A DNA stretch of 41,764 nt, taken from an uncultured Bacteroidales bacterium. Its GTDB lineage: Bacteria > Bacteroidota > Bacteroidia > Bacteroidales > Bacteroidaceae. Made by a program: the position numbers and the translations under genes. Positions 17,829 through 26,771 of this stretch are shown here, piece after piece. Every line of letters begins with the position of its first letter. Position 1 is the first letter of the stretch. The stretch covers positions 1-41,764 of the forward strand of contig CADCLN010000024.1 of the NCBI GenBank assembly GCA_902802265.1, read 5' to 3'. The notes beneath the pieces are model-generated. The model searched no databases, was not told the DNA's origin, and saw only the letters and a program-made list of their open reading frames with translations.

Positions 17829-19802
17829 CTACGCGTCAATATTTGCATAAGTAGCATTGCGCTCGATGAATTCGCGGCGTGGACCTACATCTTCACCCAT
17901 CAGCATAGAGAACGTATAGTCAGCCTCGGCAGCGTCTTCAATCGTCACCTGCTTCAACAAGCGTGTTTCTGGGTTCATGGTGGTTTCCCACAACTGTTCA
18001 GGATTCATTTCGCCCAAACCTTTGTATCGCTGCGTCTTGATGCTGCTTTCCGTGCCGTCGCCATACTTGTCAATGAAGCGGAGGCGGGCATTTTCGTCGT
18101 AGCAGTATTCACTCACTTTACCCTTCGTACACTTGTAGAGTGGGGGAGTAGCGATGTAGAGACGACCATCACGAATCAGTTGTGGCATGTAGCGGAAGAA
18201 GAGCGTCATTAGCAGTGTGTCGATGTGTGAACCATCGACATCGGCATCGGTCATGATGATGGTCTTGTAATAGCGCAGCTTGTCGTAGTTAGCTTCTTTC
18301 GAGTCTTCGTCCAAACCGAAGCGCACGCCCAACGCTTGGATGATGTTGTTCACTTCTTCATGCTCGAAAGCTTTGTGCCACATTACGCGTTCAACGTTAA
18401 AAATCTTACCACGGATAGGCAGAATAGCCTGGAAATGGCGGTCACGTCCCTGTTTGGCAGAACCACCGGCTGAATCACCCTCCACAATAAACATTTCGCA
18501 TTTGGCAGCATCCTTGTCCGAGCAGTCTGCCAATTTGCCTGGCAGTCCGCCGCCCGTCATCGGACTCTTCCGTTGTACGCTTTCACGTGCCTTGCGGGCA
18601 GCCACACGCGCTGTTGCAGCCAGCACCACTTTGTCAACAATTAGCTTGGCTTCCTTCGGATGTTCCTCTAAGTAGGCACCTAAGGCTTCACCCACAGCCT
18701 GCTGCACAGCACCAGCCACTTCGCTGTTGCCCAGCTTCGTCTTCGTCTGTCCTTCAAACTGTGGTTCTGCCACCTTCACGCTGATGACGGCGGTCAGGCC
18801 CTCGCGGAAGTCTTCACCCGAAATCTCGATGTGGTTCTTCTCCAGTTTCTCCGTCACCTTGTTGTCATCGGCATACTTCTTCAGTACGCGCGTTAATGCT
18901 GTACGGAAACCCTGCAGGTGAGTACCACCCTCAATAGTGTTGATATTGTTAACGTATGAGTGCAGATTCTCCGAATACGATGTGTTGTACATGATGGCAA
19001 CCTCAATCGGAGTTTCGTTCTTTTCTGTATTGATATAAATGACATCGTCAAACAGATGTGTACGGGTCGAATCGATGTAGCGTACAAAGTCCTTCAGACC
19101 TCCCTCGCTGTAGAACACTTCCTTACGCTCCCCTTCGATGCCGGCAGCTGCATTCACGTCCAGGCGCTTGTCGGTCAGCGTGATGGTGATGCCCGCATTC
19201 AGGTAAGCCAATTCGCGCATACGGTTGGCAAGAATGTCGTACTTGTAAGTTGTTGTGATGAAGATAGTCTTATCAGGCCAGAACTGCTGGCGTGTGCCGC
19301 GAAGTTCCGTTTCGCCTACCACTTTCACGTCGTACAGCGGCTTTCCCTTCTCGTATTCTTGCTGATAGACTTTTCCGTCACGATAAACCTGCGATAGCAT
19401 TCGGGTAGAAAGCGCGTTTACACAGCTTACGCCCACACCATGCAGACCACCGCTGACTTTGTAGGAGCCTTTGTCAAATTTGCCACCTGCGTGCAACACA
19501 GTCATGACCACTTCCAGCGCACTGCGGTGCTCCTTCTCGTGCATATCCACAGGGATGCCGCGTCCGTTATCCTGAACGGTGATGCTGTTGTCTTCGTTGA
19601 TGGTTACTTCAATGTGTGTACAGAACCCAGCCAGTGCTTCGTCAATCGAGTTGTCAACCGTTTCATACACCAAGTGGTGCAAACCTTTCTCGCTGATGTC
19701 GCCGATGTACATCGCCGGACGCTTTCTGACGGCTTCCAGACCTTCAAGCACCGTGATGTTACTGGCTGAATAATTTTCTGTGTTGTTTGTTATTTCATCC
19801 AT
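17829..19802 (-). CDS. gyrB: DNA gyrase subunit B
   Basis: ATPase subunit of type IIA topoisomerase that introduces negative supercoils with GyrA. The 657-residue product has the GHKL ATPase motifs (DNSIDEAL near residue 52, DNGRGIPV near 78, GGLHGVGVS near 118) and TOPRIM motifs EGDSAGG from Glu441 and DADVDGSHI further on. The C-terminus has the conserved QRYKGLGEMN block. A ParE assignment is possible in principle, but the length without large insertions and the sequence blocks are more usual for GyrB. It has its own promoter (19829-19859) and is convergent with ftsZ. Confidence 0.9.
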   Translation of the reverse strand: MDEITNNTENYSASNITVLEGLEAVRKRPAMYIGDISEKGLHHLVYETVDNSIDEALAGFCTHIEVTINEDNSITVQDNGRGIPVDMHEKEHRSALEVVMTVLHAGGKFDKGSYKVSGGLHGVGVSCVNALSTRMLSQVYRDGKVYQQEYEKGKPLYDVKVVGETELRGTRQQFWPDKTIFITTTYKYDILANRMRELAYLNAGITITLTDKRLDVNAAAGIEGERKEVFYSEGGLKDFVRYIDSTRTHLFDDVIYINTEKNETPIEVAIMYNTSYSENLHSYVNNINTIEGGTHLQGFRTALTRVLKKYADDNKVTEKLEKNHIEISGEDFREGLTAVISVKVAEPQFEGQTKTKLGNSEVAGAVQQAVGEALGAYLEEHPKEAKLIVDKVVLAATARVAARKARESVQRKSPMTGGGLPGKLADCSDKDAAKCEMFIVEGDSAGGSAKQGRDRHFQAILPIRGKIFNVERVMWHKAFEHEEVNNIIQALGVRFGLDEDSKEANYDKLRYYKTIIMTDADVDGSHIDTLLMTLFFRYMPQLIRDGRLYIATPPLYKCTKGKVSEYCYDENARLRFIDKYGDGTESSIKTQRYKGLGEMNPEQLWETTMNPETRLLKQVTIEDAAEADYTFSMLMGEDVGPRREFIERNATYANIDA

Positions 19803-19828
19803 TGTTTATCAAAACTCTTAAAACGCTA

Positions 19829-19859
19829 CAAAGGTACGGAAAAAAGCTCGGAATACAAA
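19829..19859 (-). promoter_or_regulatory. gyrB promoter
   Basis: Read on the minus strand: TTTG (19859-19856), 19 nt spacer, TACCTTTG (19836-19829). It fits the Bacteroidetes consensus. Transcription would begin near 19822, giving a leader of about 20 nt. Confidence 0.75.
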
Positions 19860-19970
19860 ATAAAACCCACTTTATTTTACGCTTATTCTATCAAATATTT
19901 TTTCATCGTGCTTCCTGATGCAAAAATGCTTCTTCTGACAAAATCCGCTGACCCAATATCCTTCATTTGT

Positions 19971-20017
19971 ATAGCAATAAAACAAAACAAGCAGGATACC
20001 TCACGGAATCCTGCTTG
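19971..20017 (-). terminator. Intrinsic terminator of rpsT
   Basis: CAAGCAGGAT (19988-19997) pairs with ATCCTGCTTG (20008-20017), 10 bp, with two more C-G pairs possible around a 4-nt loop. On the minus strand the stem is followed by TTTTGTTTTATTG. It lies 52 nt beyond the rpsT stop and is a good intrinsic terminator for that gene. Confidence 0.85.
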
Positions 20018-20068
20018 TCCCCCTTTCGGGAAATCTATAATGAAAATGAAAACAAAACTTTTCCTTTG

Positions 20069-20323
20069 TTAGTCTTTCTTTGCCATCAGCTTTGCTGCAC
20101 CTGACTTCAGGTTTGCGGCCTTCTTCCAGTGGATGATGTTCTGCTTTGCCAGCTTGTCGAGCATCTTCTGGAGCGTTGGGAACATTTCTTCGGCCTCAGC
20201 CTTTGACTTTGTTTCGCGGAACTTCTTCAAGAAGTGACGCATAGTTCTTGCGTAGTAGCGGTTGTGGAGTCTGTGCTTTTCGCTCTGGCGGATGCGCTTC
20301 AGACATGATTTGTGATTTGCCAT
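20069..20323 (-). CDS. rpsT: 30S ribosomal protein S20
   Basis: An 84-residue basic primary-binding protein of the 16S rRNA body. The N-terminus [17 protein letters not shown] and the helical [20 protein letters not shown] ending are typical of S20, and the length is normal. It lies downstream of tRNA-Glu on the same strand with no clear separate promoter. The leader has a short possible stem (TGGAG 20406-20402 with CTCCA 20366-20362), but I cannot tell whether it is regulatory. Confidence 0.95.
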   Translation of the reverse strand: MANHKSCLKRIRQSEKHRLHNRYYARTMRHFLKKFRETKSKAEAEEMFPTLQKMLDKLAKQNIIHWKKAANLKSGAAKLMAKKD

Positions 20324-20438
20324 TTCTTTTAAATTTTAATTGTTAATGTGATTTTGTTTACTGGAGTTCGATGTGGTATGGCTTCTTGACCTCGCACCCT
20401 TCTCCAAAATTTAAGGGCTTGACTTTCTGTCCTGCCCT

Positions 20439-20513
20439 TGGTAGTCCCTAGGAGAGTCGAACTCCTCTTTAGAGAATGAAAATCTCTCGTCCTAACCGAT
20501 AGACGAAGGGACC
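20439..20513 (-). tRNA. tRNA-Glu (anticodon TTC), CCA encoded
   Basis: On the minus strand the gene begins GGTCCCTTCGTCTATCGG and ends AGGGACTACCA. The acceptor stem GGTCCCT/AGGGACT has one G-U pair at its end. The anticodon stem AGAGA/TCTCT encloses a 7-nt loop TTTTCAT, giving TTC, which reads GAA/GAG. The T arm contains GTTCGAC. The 75 nt include the encoded CCA. A hairpin AAGGGC/GCCCTT (20439-20434 with 20418-20413) followed by AAATTTT lies right at its 3' end and may be a terminator or processing signal. Confidence 0.95.
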
Positions 20514-20565
20514 AGCCTGTGGCTTTTCGCCAAGCAAAACGGGGGTGTTTCCCAGAATTGCGGTG

Positions 20566-20596
20566 CAAAGGTACAAACTTTTTGTTTTCTGCCAAA
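20566..20596 (-). promoter_or_regulatory. tRNA-Glu promoter
   Basis: On the minus strand: TTTG (20596-20593), 19 nt, TACCTTTG (20573-20566), a full match to the Bacteroidetes consensus. The start would be near 20559, about 45 nt before the mature tRNA. It may also serve rpsT. Confidence 0.75.
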
Positions 20597-20635
20597 ATAT
20601 TTCTCTACTTTTTTCGTGAAATCTTACTTTTTTAC

Positions 20636-20643
20636 TAATTTTG
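20636..20643 (+). promoter_or_regulatory. recO promoter -7 element
   Basis: TAATTTTG matches TAnnTTTG, with a T-run instead of a clear -33 TTTG. A start near 20650 leaves only about 6 nt before the recO ATG at 20656, so the mRNA would be nearly leaderless. The element lies back to back with the divergent tRNA-Glu promoter. Confidence 0.6.
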
Positions 20644-20655
20644 CACCCTGAAATC

Positions 20656-21378
20656 ATGGAAACAATACGTGGAATAGTACTTAGAACGGTCAAATATGGT
20701 GACGACAAACTGATTCTCGATCTCTTTACAAAAGGTCGCGGGCGGATGTCGTTTATCACCAAAGTGACCCGTAGCCGTCGCTCCCCTATGACAACTGCAT
20801 TTTGGCAACCGTTATCCATGGTGGAATTTCAGGCAGAGGTACGTCCAACGGTTGCTTTATCTCGTCCTCGGGAGGTCCGCTTTTATTACAATTACACCCA
20901 TTTGCCCTTTTCGCCGGTCAAGTCAGCCATTGCCTTGTTCCTGGCAGAGTTTCTTTCCGCAGCCTTGAAGGAAGAGAAACAGAACGCGCCGCTTTATCAA
21001 TACATAGAGCACTCCATGCAATGGTTCGACGAAGCACGTTTCCCCACAGCCATTGCCAATTTTCATCTGGTATTCCTCATGCATCTCACCCGCTTTTTGG
21101 GCATTTATCCCAACATCGAAGAGCCTGCCCGCATCTTCGACCTGCTCTCTGGCACCTTTCAGCCACTGCTGCCTCACCACTCTTATTATATTAAAGATGT
21201 GGAGGCGCAGTCTCTTCCCATGCTGTTCCGCATGAAGTATGCCACGGCTCATCTTTTTAAGTTTTCTTCCGTTCAGCGGCGCCGCATCATCGAACTGCTG
21301 AATACTTACTACCGCCTGCATCTGCCCGATTTCCCCGAACTCAAGTCTGTCGAAGTGCTGCACGAGTTGTTTTCCTGA
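20656..21378 (+). CDS. recO: DNA repair protein RecO
   Basis: A 240-residue recombination mediator that helps RecR/RecF load RecA on SSB-coated DNA. The N-terminal OB fold is visible from GIVLRTVKYGDDKLILDLFT to about residue 75, followed by a helical C-terminal domain. There is no cysteine at all, so the Cys4 zinc finger of some RecO proteins is missing. A TTG at 20641 would overlap the -7 promoter element, so the ATG at 20656 (METIRG) is chosen. Transcribed alone and divergent from tRNA-Glu. Confidence 0.9.
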   Translation: METIRGIVLRTVKYGDDKLILDLFTKGRGRMSFITKVTRSRRSPMTTAFWQPLSMVEFQAEVRPTVALSRPREVRFYYNYTHLPFSPVKSAIALFLAEFLSAALKEEKQNAPLYQYIEHSMQWFDEARFPTAIANFHLVFLMHLTRFLGIYPNIEEPARIFDLLSGTFQPLLPHHSYYIKDVEAQSLPMLFRMKYATAHLFKFSSVQRRRIIELLNTYYRLHLPDFPELKSVEVLHELFS

Positions 21379-21450
21379 TTCAGCACTTCAGCGTCAGCTT
21401 GGCACCTTGCGTCACTATTTTTGTAGATTGTGAAATGAAAAGTTTGCAAA

Positions 21451-21567
21451 TGTCGGCTCCAAAGTTAAAACAACGCCGATGTTTGTAGAAACGACGCCGT
21501 TGTTTTTGAAAACATCGCCGTTGTTTTCAGAAACGGTGGCGTTGTTTTAACTTTTGAGCTGACAATT
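21451..21567. repeat. 21-bp-period repeats within a long inverted repeat
   Basis: The 387-nt gap between recO and the CotH gene holds this structure. GCCG/GGCG anchors recur at 21475, 21496, 21517 and 21538, exactly 21 bp apart, each followed by a version of TTGTTTT. The block is bounded by a perfect 17-bp inverted repeat, AAAGTTAAAACAACGCC (21461-21477) and its complement at 21538-21554. Pairing continues outward to TGTCGGCTCC / TGAGCTGACA with two G-U-compatible mismatches. Nested pairs (CGATGTTT with AAACATCG) are also possible. No gene is seen here. Confidence 0.8.
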
Positions 21568-21701
21568 TTCAATTTTAGTGTGAAATGTTGCGACTTTTCA
21601 GCTTGTGTGTGGTAAATGTTGTGATGAAGACGTGTGAAAGTGGAAAAAATGTCATGGAGGGGGAGGAATGTGAAAAATGTGGGTATGAAACGCTGTAAAA
21701 T

Positions 21702-21733
21702 TTTGAATAATTCAAAGTAAATCACTACCTTTG
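21702..21733 (+). promoter_or_regulatory. Promoter of the first CotH gene
   Basis: TTTG (21702-21705), 20 nt, TACCTTTG (21726-21733): exact Bacteroidetes consensus. Start near 21740 gives a leader of about 26 nt. Confidence 0.8.
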
Positions 21734-21765
21734 CAGCCAAATTTGTAATAAAACACCAGTGAAAA

Positions 21766-24700
21766 ATGAAAAGTAAAGTACTGACAGCGGGGCTGATGTG
21801 TTTGCTATCTTCAGTTGCGTCGGCTCAAAAGGTTGTTATCAATGAGATTATGGCGAGCAATGTGGACGTGGTGCTTGACCCCTCCATGAATTACGGCTCG
21901 TGGATGGAACTCTACAATCCAGACTCGAAGGCTTTTAGTCTGGAAGGAATATACGTGACGGATGATTCGCTGAACTTGAAGAAGTTCCGTCTGAACGAAA
22001 AGGACTACGACAATGAAGTGCCAGGCAAAGGTTTCAAGGTTATCTATTTTGACCATAACGATTTGTTTGCACCCTGGCAGGTGAATTTCAAACTGGAATA
22101 TGAAGGCGGCGTAATTATGCTGACTGACGGCGAAATGGTGCTGGCAAAGGCAACTTATCCGCAAGCCATCGGACGTACTTCGTATGCACGCAGGGTGGAT
22201 GGCGGCAATATCTGGGCTGTCACTTATACGCCGACTCCCAACGGGACCAATGTGGGTTCAAGGTTTGCCACCAAACAGATGGACGCACCTGTGTTTGATG
22301 TGGAGACTCCTTTCGTGAAGAACGGAAAGACGGTGACGCTCACATGCAGCAATTCTTTAGCCACCATTCGCTACACATTGGACGGGTCTGCACCTACGCC
22401 TGAATATGGCGAAGAATACAAAGCCCCCATTAAGATAAACGGAAACACCGTGATTCGTGCGCGTGCCTTCCGCGCAGGCTATCTGCCCAGCGAAGTGTCA
22501 ACACGAACCTTTATCACAAATGGATGGAACTATCCCTTCCCTATTATTTCTGTAGCGACAGAAGAAGGTAATCTGTACGATTGGGACAAAGGATTATTCT
22601 CGTCTTATGGTGAATACGGACGTCCAGGCAACGGTAAAAGCTATAACTGTAACTGGAACATGGATTGGGATCGCCCTGTCAATTTTGAATTTATCACGGC
22701 TGATGGTGAATACGCCCTCAGTCAGGAAGTAGATATGTCGATGTGTGGTGGATGGAGCCGTGCATGGACACCCCATTCATTCAAGCTGAAGGCTGCGAAA
22801 TACTACATGGGCAAGAACACCTTGGACTATGACTTTTTCCCCAATGCAAAGCCAGGACTGAAACACCGCACACTACAAATTCGTAATGGTGGTAACGACA
22901 CTAAATACCGCATTAAGGATGCCGCTTTGCAGGAGGTGATTCGCCGCTCCGGTCTCTACGTGGACGGTCAGGCATGGCAACCTGTTCATGTCTTCCTGAA
23001 CGGCGAATACTACGCTGTGCTTAATATGCGTGAGCCGAACAACAAGCGTTTTGCCCAGTCGAACTATGGCATGGATCCCGACCTGATAGACTTGTTCGAG
23101 ATGTCACCAGACTCTGGCTATGTGCAGATGGTGGGTACAGCCGACAAGTTTCTGGAGTGGTATGACCTCTCCGCCAATGCCGAAGACTCTGCCGCATACG
23201 CGGAAATCTGCAAAATAGTGGATATCGATGAATATATCAACTATATGGCAGTAGAACTTTACCTTAACAATACTGACTGGCCACAGAACAACGTAAAGGG
23301 TTTCCGTGACCAGAACGATGGAAAGTTCCACTTTGTGCTTTTCGACCTCGACTTTGCTTTCGGCAATGACCAGGAAACCAACACTCCCAATCCGTTTACT
23401 GCCTTTGCAGGCAAAAAGACTTACAATTTCAACTCTCTTTACGGTAAAACCGAATGGTACTACGACGAAGATACGGACAATTGGGAACAAAAATGGGTGA
23501 CTCCCTGGCATACAGGTGACCGTAAGACGGAGGAAATTAAGTTTGTTACCATTTTCACCCGTATGTTGAAGAATGCATCGTTCCGCCGACAGTTTATCGA
23601 CACCTACTGCATCCTGGGCGGATCCGTCTTCGACCCCACTTACGTGAAGAATGTTGTCAATGAAATGCGCGATTACATGAACATGGGCATGAGTCTGACC
23701 AATGAAAGCTGTTCGACATCAGCCTCAAACGTGACGACAAGGCTCAGTTCAACCCGCCAGACAGCCATGTTCAACACGTTGAAAGCCTATACGCCCATGC
23801 AGATGAAGTCTGCCAAGAACACAACCCTCAACCTCTCCAGTTACATTCGCAACGAAGAGGGCAATCAAGTGGCATTCGACGAAGCCCGCATCATTATTAA
23901 TAATATAGAAGTTCCCACCGGTAAAATGAAGGGTAAGATGTTCTATCCGCTGACGGTAAAAGCCGTTGCACCTGCTGGCTACAAGTTTGAAGGCTGGACA
24001 GACATCACCGGCAAAACGATTAAATTTGAAACCCCAGAGCTGGAATTGCCCACAGTTTCCATGCAGACCTACAGGGCTACTTGGGTGAAAATGACCGACG
24101 AAGAACTGGCTGCAGCAGGGATGAAGGCTTCACCCGTTGTGGTTAACGAAGTGTCTGCGGCTAACGATATTTACGTCAGCGACTATTTCAAGAAGGACGA
24201 CTGGGTGGAACTGTACAACACCACCGACGAAGACATTGATTTGGCAGGCTATTACCTCACCGACAATCTGTCAAAGCCACAGAAATATCAGATTCCTACT
24301 GATAACCCTGCCTTGAACACCATTATTCCGGCACATGGCTACAAGCAAATATGGTGTGATAAGCTCGTCAACATCGGTAGTGTTATTCACGCTAATTTCA
24401 AGTTGGCGAAGGAAGGTGGCATTGTGATGCTTTCAAAATACGGTGCTGATGGCGAACTTGTCTATCAGAACGTGTTGGAATACACCGAACATACAGATCG
24501 TCAGTCATACGGGCGTTATCCTAATGGAGCCTTGCGTTGCTGCCTGATGGAACGTCCCACACCACAGTCGCGCAATATCCTTACACCCGCAATGGCTCCG
24601 TCCCTTACAGGTGTGAAGGGCGATGTGGATGGCGACGGTATGTTCACGATTGCCGACGTGACAACACTGATTAATGCATACTTGGATGAGTCTGCCATGC

Positions 24701-24789
24701 TGCCACGCTATGATGTCAATGGCGACGGTCTGTTCAACATCAAAGACATCACCGACTTGATTGACTGGTATTTGTCTATTGGAAATTAA
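21766..24789 (+). CDS. Secreted CotH-kinase protein with lamin-tail domains and dockerin
   Basis: A 1007-residue exported multidomain protein. In order: signal peptide (1-20, ends VASA), lamin-tail domain (about 22-150, [18 protein letters not shown]), chitobiase-like Fn3 domain (about 178-257, [12 protein letters not shown]), CotH kinase-like domain (about 262-620), a repeat-rich linker with GYKFEGWTD (InlB B-repeat-like, about 715-765), a second lamin-tail domain (about 785-925) and a C-terminal dockerin. The CotH block has FDLDFAFG with Asp527 and Asp529. The dockerin has two calcium loops, DVDGDG (953-958) and DVNGDG (983-988), each followed by a helix. CotH proteins are protein kinases in spore formers; in gut bacteria they occur as secreted dockerin proteins of unclear role. 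A paralogue lies at 39965. Its stop codon overlaps that of convergent proA. Confidence 0.88.
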   Translation: MKSKVLTAGLMCLLSSVASAQKVVINEIMASNVDVVLDPSMNYGSWMELYNPDSKAFSLEGIYVTDDSLNLKKFRLNEKDYDNEVPGKGFKVIYFDHNDLFAPWQVNFKLEYEGGVIMLTDGEMVLAKATYPQAIGRTSYARRVDGGNIWAVTYTPTPNGTNVGSRFATKQMDAPVFDVETPFVKNGKTVTLTCSNSLATIRYTLDGSAPTPEYGEEYKAPIKINGNTVIRARAFRAGYLPSEVSTRTFITNGWNYPFPIISVATEEGNLYDWDKGLFSSYGEYGRPGNGKSYNCNWNMDWDRPVNFEFITADGEYALSQEVDMSMCGGWSRAWTPHSFKLKAAKYYMGKNTLDYDFFPNAKPGLKHRTLQIRNGGNDTKYRIKDAALQEVIRRSGLYVDGQAWQPVHVFLNGEYYAVLNMREPNNKRFAQSNYGMDPDLIDLFEMSPDSGYVQMVGTADKFLEWYDLSANAEDSAAYAEICKIVDIDEYINYMAVELYLNNTDWPQNNVKGFRDQNDGKFHFVLFDLDFAFGNDQETNTPNPFTAFAGKKTYNFNSLYGKTEWYYDEDTDNWEQKWVTPWHTGDRKTEEIKFVTIFTRMLKNASFRRQFIDTYCILGGSVFDPTYVKNVVNEMRDYMNMGMSLTNESCSTSASNVTTRLSSTRQTAMFNTLKAYTPMQMKSAKNTTLNLSSYIRNEEGNQVAFDEARIIINNIEVPTGKMKGKMFYPLTVKAVAPAGYKFEGWTDITGKTIKFETPELELPTVSMQTYRATWVKMTDEELAAAGMKASPVVVNEVSAANDIYVSDYFKKDDWVELYNTTDEDIDLAGYYLTDNLSKPQKYQIPTDNPALNTIIPAHGYKQIWCDKLVNIGSVIHANFKLAKEGGIVMLSKYGADGELVYQNVLEYTEHTDRQSYGRYPNGALRCCLMERPTPQSRNILTPAMAPSLTGVKGDVDGDGMFTIADVTTLINAYLDESAMLPRYDVNGDGLFNIKDITDLIDWYLSIGN

Positions 24790-26027
24790 CCTCTTACCTG
24801 CCCGTTTCCCTTAATGACCCATTTGTAGGTGGTGATTTCCTCCAGTGCCATGGGACCACGAGCGTGAAGTTTTTGAGTGGAAATGCCAATCTCGGCACCG
24901 AGTCCGAATTGCGCACCGTCCGTAAAACTGGTGGGTGCATTGTGATAGACACAGGCTGCATCTACAGCACGAAGGAAACGGCTGGCAGCATTGGCATCTT
25001 CTGTAATAATACATTCTGAATGCCCTGAACCATACAGACGTATGTGCTTCAGGGCTTCTTCTATGTTGCTTACCGTCTTGATAGCCATAGTGTAAGACTG
25101 AAACTCTGTGCCAAATGTCTCTACGCTGGCAGGCCTCAACAGTTCGGCCGGATAGCGACCTTGCAGGGCTGCCAACGAAGGCTCATCCGCATAAATCAGC
25201 ACGCAGCTCTTTTGCAACGGCTCACAAAGTGCAGACAAATCGCCCAGGCGGTCTTCATGGATGATGGTGCAATCCAGCGCGTTGCAAACACTGACACGGC
25301 GAGTCTTGGCGTTGTTGATGATGCGTGCACCCATCTCCACATCCCCATCCTTGTCGAAATAAGCATGGCAGACACCTGCTCCCGTTTCAATCACAGGCAC
25401 CGTGGCTTCTTGGCGTACAAAATCAATGAGCCGTTTGCTGCCACGGGGAATCACCAAATCCACCTTGCCGTTGGCGTGGAGCAGGGCGGCCGTGGCTTCG
25501 TGCGTGGCTGGCAGCAGTTCGATGACGTGCTCATTGATGCCAAATTGCCGCAACACATCTTTTATAATAGAGACGATGACTTTGTTAGAATCATCCGCAT
25601 CTTTTCCTCCCTTCAGAATGCAGGCATTCCCCGACTTCAGACAAAGCGAGAACACGTCGAAAGTCACGTTGGGACGTGCTTCATAGACAATGCCAATCAC
25701 CCCGAATGGTACAGAGATGCGCGTCAGTTCCAGTCCGTTGGGCAGAACATGATGCTTCAGCGTGCGTCCTAATGGGGATGGCAACGTGCTTACCTTTCGT
25801 GTGTCGTGGGCAATGTCCTCAATACGTTGGGCGGTCAATTTCAGTCTGTCGTACATTGGATTGGCGGCATCCATTCTTGCCAAATCCTTTGCGTTGGCAT
25901 CAAGAATTACTTGTGTTTGCTGGATGGCGGCATCGGCAACGGCATTCAGTACGCGGTCGATGGTTTCGCCCTCAATCTGTGCAAGGTCGAGCGATGCGTC
26001 CTTGACTAAATCAAAAATTCTGTGCAT
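24786..26027 (-). CDS. proA: Glutamate-5-semialdehyde dehydrogenase (gamma-glutamyl phosphate reductase)
   Basis: Second step of proline synthesis: NADPH-dependent reduction of gamma-glutamyl phosphate. The 413-residue product has the family blocks [15 protein letters not shown] near residue 107, [13 protein letters not shown] near 128 and the catalytic-cysteine region [10 protein letters not shown] near residue 245. Length is normal. It starts 22 nt inside proB, so translation is coupled. Its stop codon shares the TTAA at 24786-24789 with the stop codon of the convergent CotH gene. Confidence 0.95.
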   Translation of the reverse strand: MHRIFDLVKDASLDLAQIEGETIDRVLNAVADAAIQQTQVILDANAKDLARMDAANPMYDRLKLTAQRIEDIAHDTRKVSTLPSPLGRTLKHHVLPNGLELTRISVPFGVIGIVYEARPNVTFDVFSLCLKSGNACILKGGKDADDSNKVIVSIIKDVLRQFGINEHVIELLPATHEATAALLHANGKVDLVIPRGSKRLIDFVRQEATVPVIETGAGVCHAYFDKDGDVEMGARIINNAKTRRVSVCNALDCTIIHEDRLGDLSALCEPLQKSCVLIYADEPSLAALQGRYPAELLRPASVETFGTEFQSYTMAIKTVSNIEEALKHIRLYGSGHSECIITEDANAASRFLRAVDAACVYHNAPTSFTDGAQFGLGAEIGISTQKLHARGPMALEEITTYKWVIKGNGQVRG

Positions 26028-26770
26028 GGTGTGTTATCTCGGTCGTTCATGAGTTTAACAAGAATGTTCTCGCGTTTTCCGTTGGCAATGATGACGCTGA
26101 TACCCGCTGCGGCCGCTGCAAAAGCTACCGATGACTTCGACTGCATTCCGCCTCTACCTGCCGATGACTTCGATTTTTGGATGTAATCGCTCAGGTCCTT
26201 GCCAGGCTTCACAATGCTGATGAGCTGCGCACCAGGCTCTGTGGGGTTCCCTGTATAGATGCCGTCGATATTGCTCAGGATGATGAGTGCCTGCGAGTGA
26301 GTCATCTGCGCAATCAGCCCCGACAGTTCGTCGTTGTCGGTAAACATCAGTTCGGTAATGCTCACGGTGTCGTTTTCGTTTACGATAGGCAGCACACCAT
26401 TTTCCAGCATGACGCGCATACAGTTTTCCTGGTTCTTGCGGTGCTCATTGTCTTGAAAATTTTCCTTGGTGGTCAGTACCTGTCCTACGGCAATGCCATA
26501 TTCGCGGAACAACTCAAAATAGCGGTTGATGAGTTTTGCCTGTCCCACAGCGGAGAAAAGCTGCCGCTGATCCACCGAGTCCAAGTCGTGCTGAATGTGC
26601 TTCAACTCTCCGCGTCCGCTGGCTACTGCACCCGATGAAACCAGAATGATTTCGTGTCCCTGTCCCCGCAGTTCGGCAATTTGGTCCACCAGTGCCGACA
26701 TACGGGTTACATCCAACGACCCGTCTTGTCTGGTCAGTACATTGCTGCCGATTTTAATGGTTAATCGCAT
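26006..26770 (-). CDS. proB: Glutamate 5-kinase, kinase domain only
   Basis: First step of proline synthesis, ATP-dependent phosphorylation of glutamate. The 254-residue product covers the amino-acid kinase fold: [10 protein letters not shown] at the start, [10 protein letters not shown] near residue 44, [10 protein letters not shown] near 137, and [12 protein letters not shown] near 215. It ends after the kinase domain (CTEFLI) and lacks the C-terminal PUA domain of the E. coli enzyme (367 residues). The SD AGGAGG lies in the last codons of the activase gene and the ATG follows that stop by 1 nt, so the three genes form a tight operon. Confidence 0.93.
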   Translation of the reverse strand: MRLTIKIGSNVLTRQDGSLDVTRMSALVDQIAELRGQGHEIILVSSGAVASGRGELKHIQHDLDSVDQRQLFSAVGQAKLINRYFELFREYGIAVGQVLTTKENFQDNEHRKNQENCMRVMLENGVLPIVNENDTVSITELMFTDNDELSGLIAQMTHSQALIILSNIDGIYTGNPTEPGAQLISIVKPGKDLSDYIQKSKSSAGRGGMQSKSSVAFAAAAAGISVIIANGKRENILVKLMNDRDNTPCTEFLI

Positions 26771-26771
26771 T

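Noticed and set aside
20329-20595. 88-codon frame on the minus strand
   Set aside because: It runs through the tRNA-Glu gene, so it is not a protein gene.
26006-26770. proB as a truncated pseudogene
   Set aside because: All kinase motifs are present, the stop is followed by proper coupling to proA, and kinase-only ProB proteins without PUA are known.
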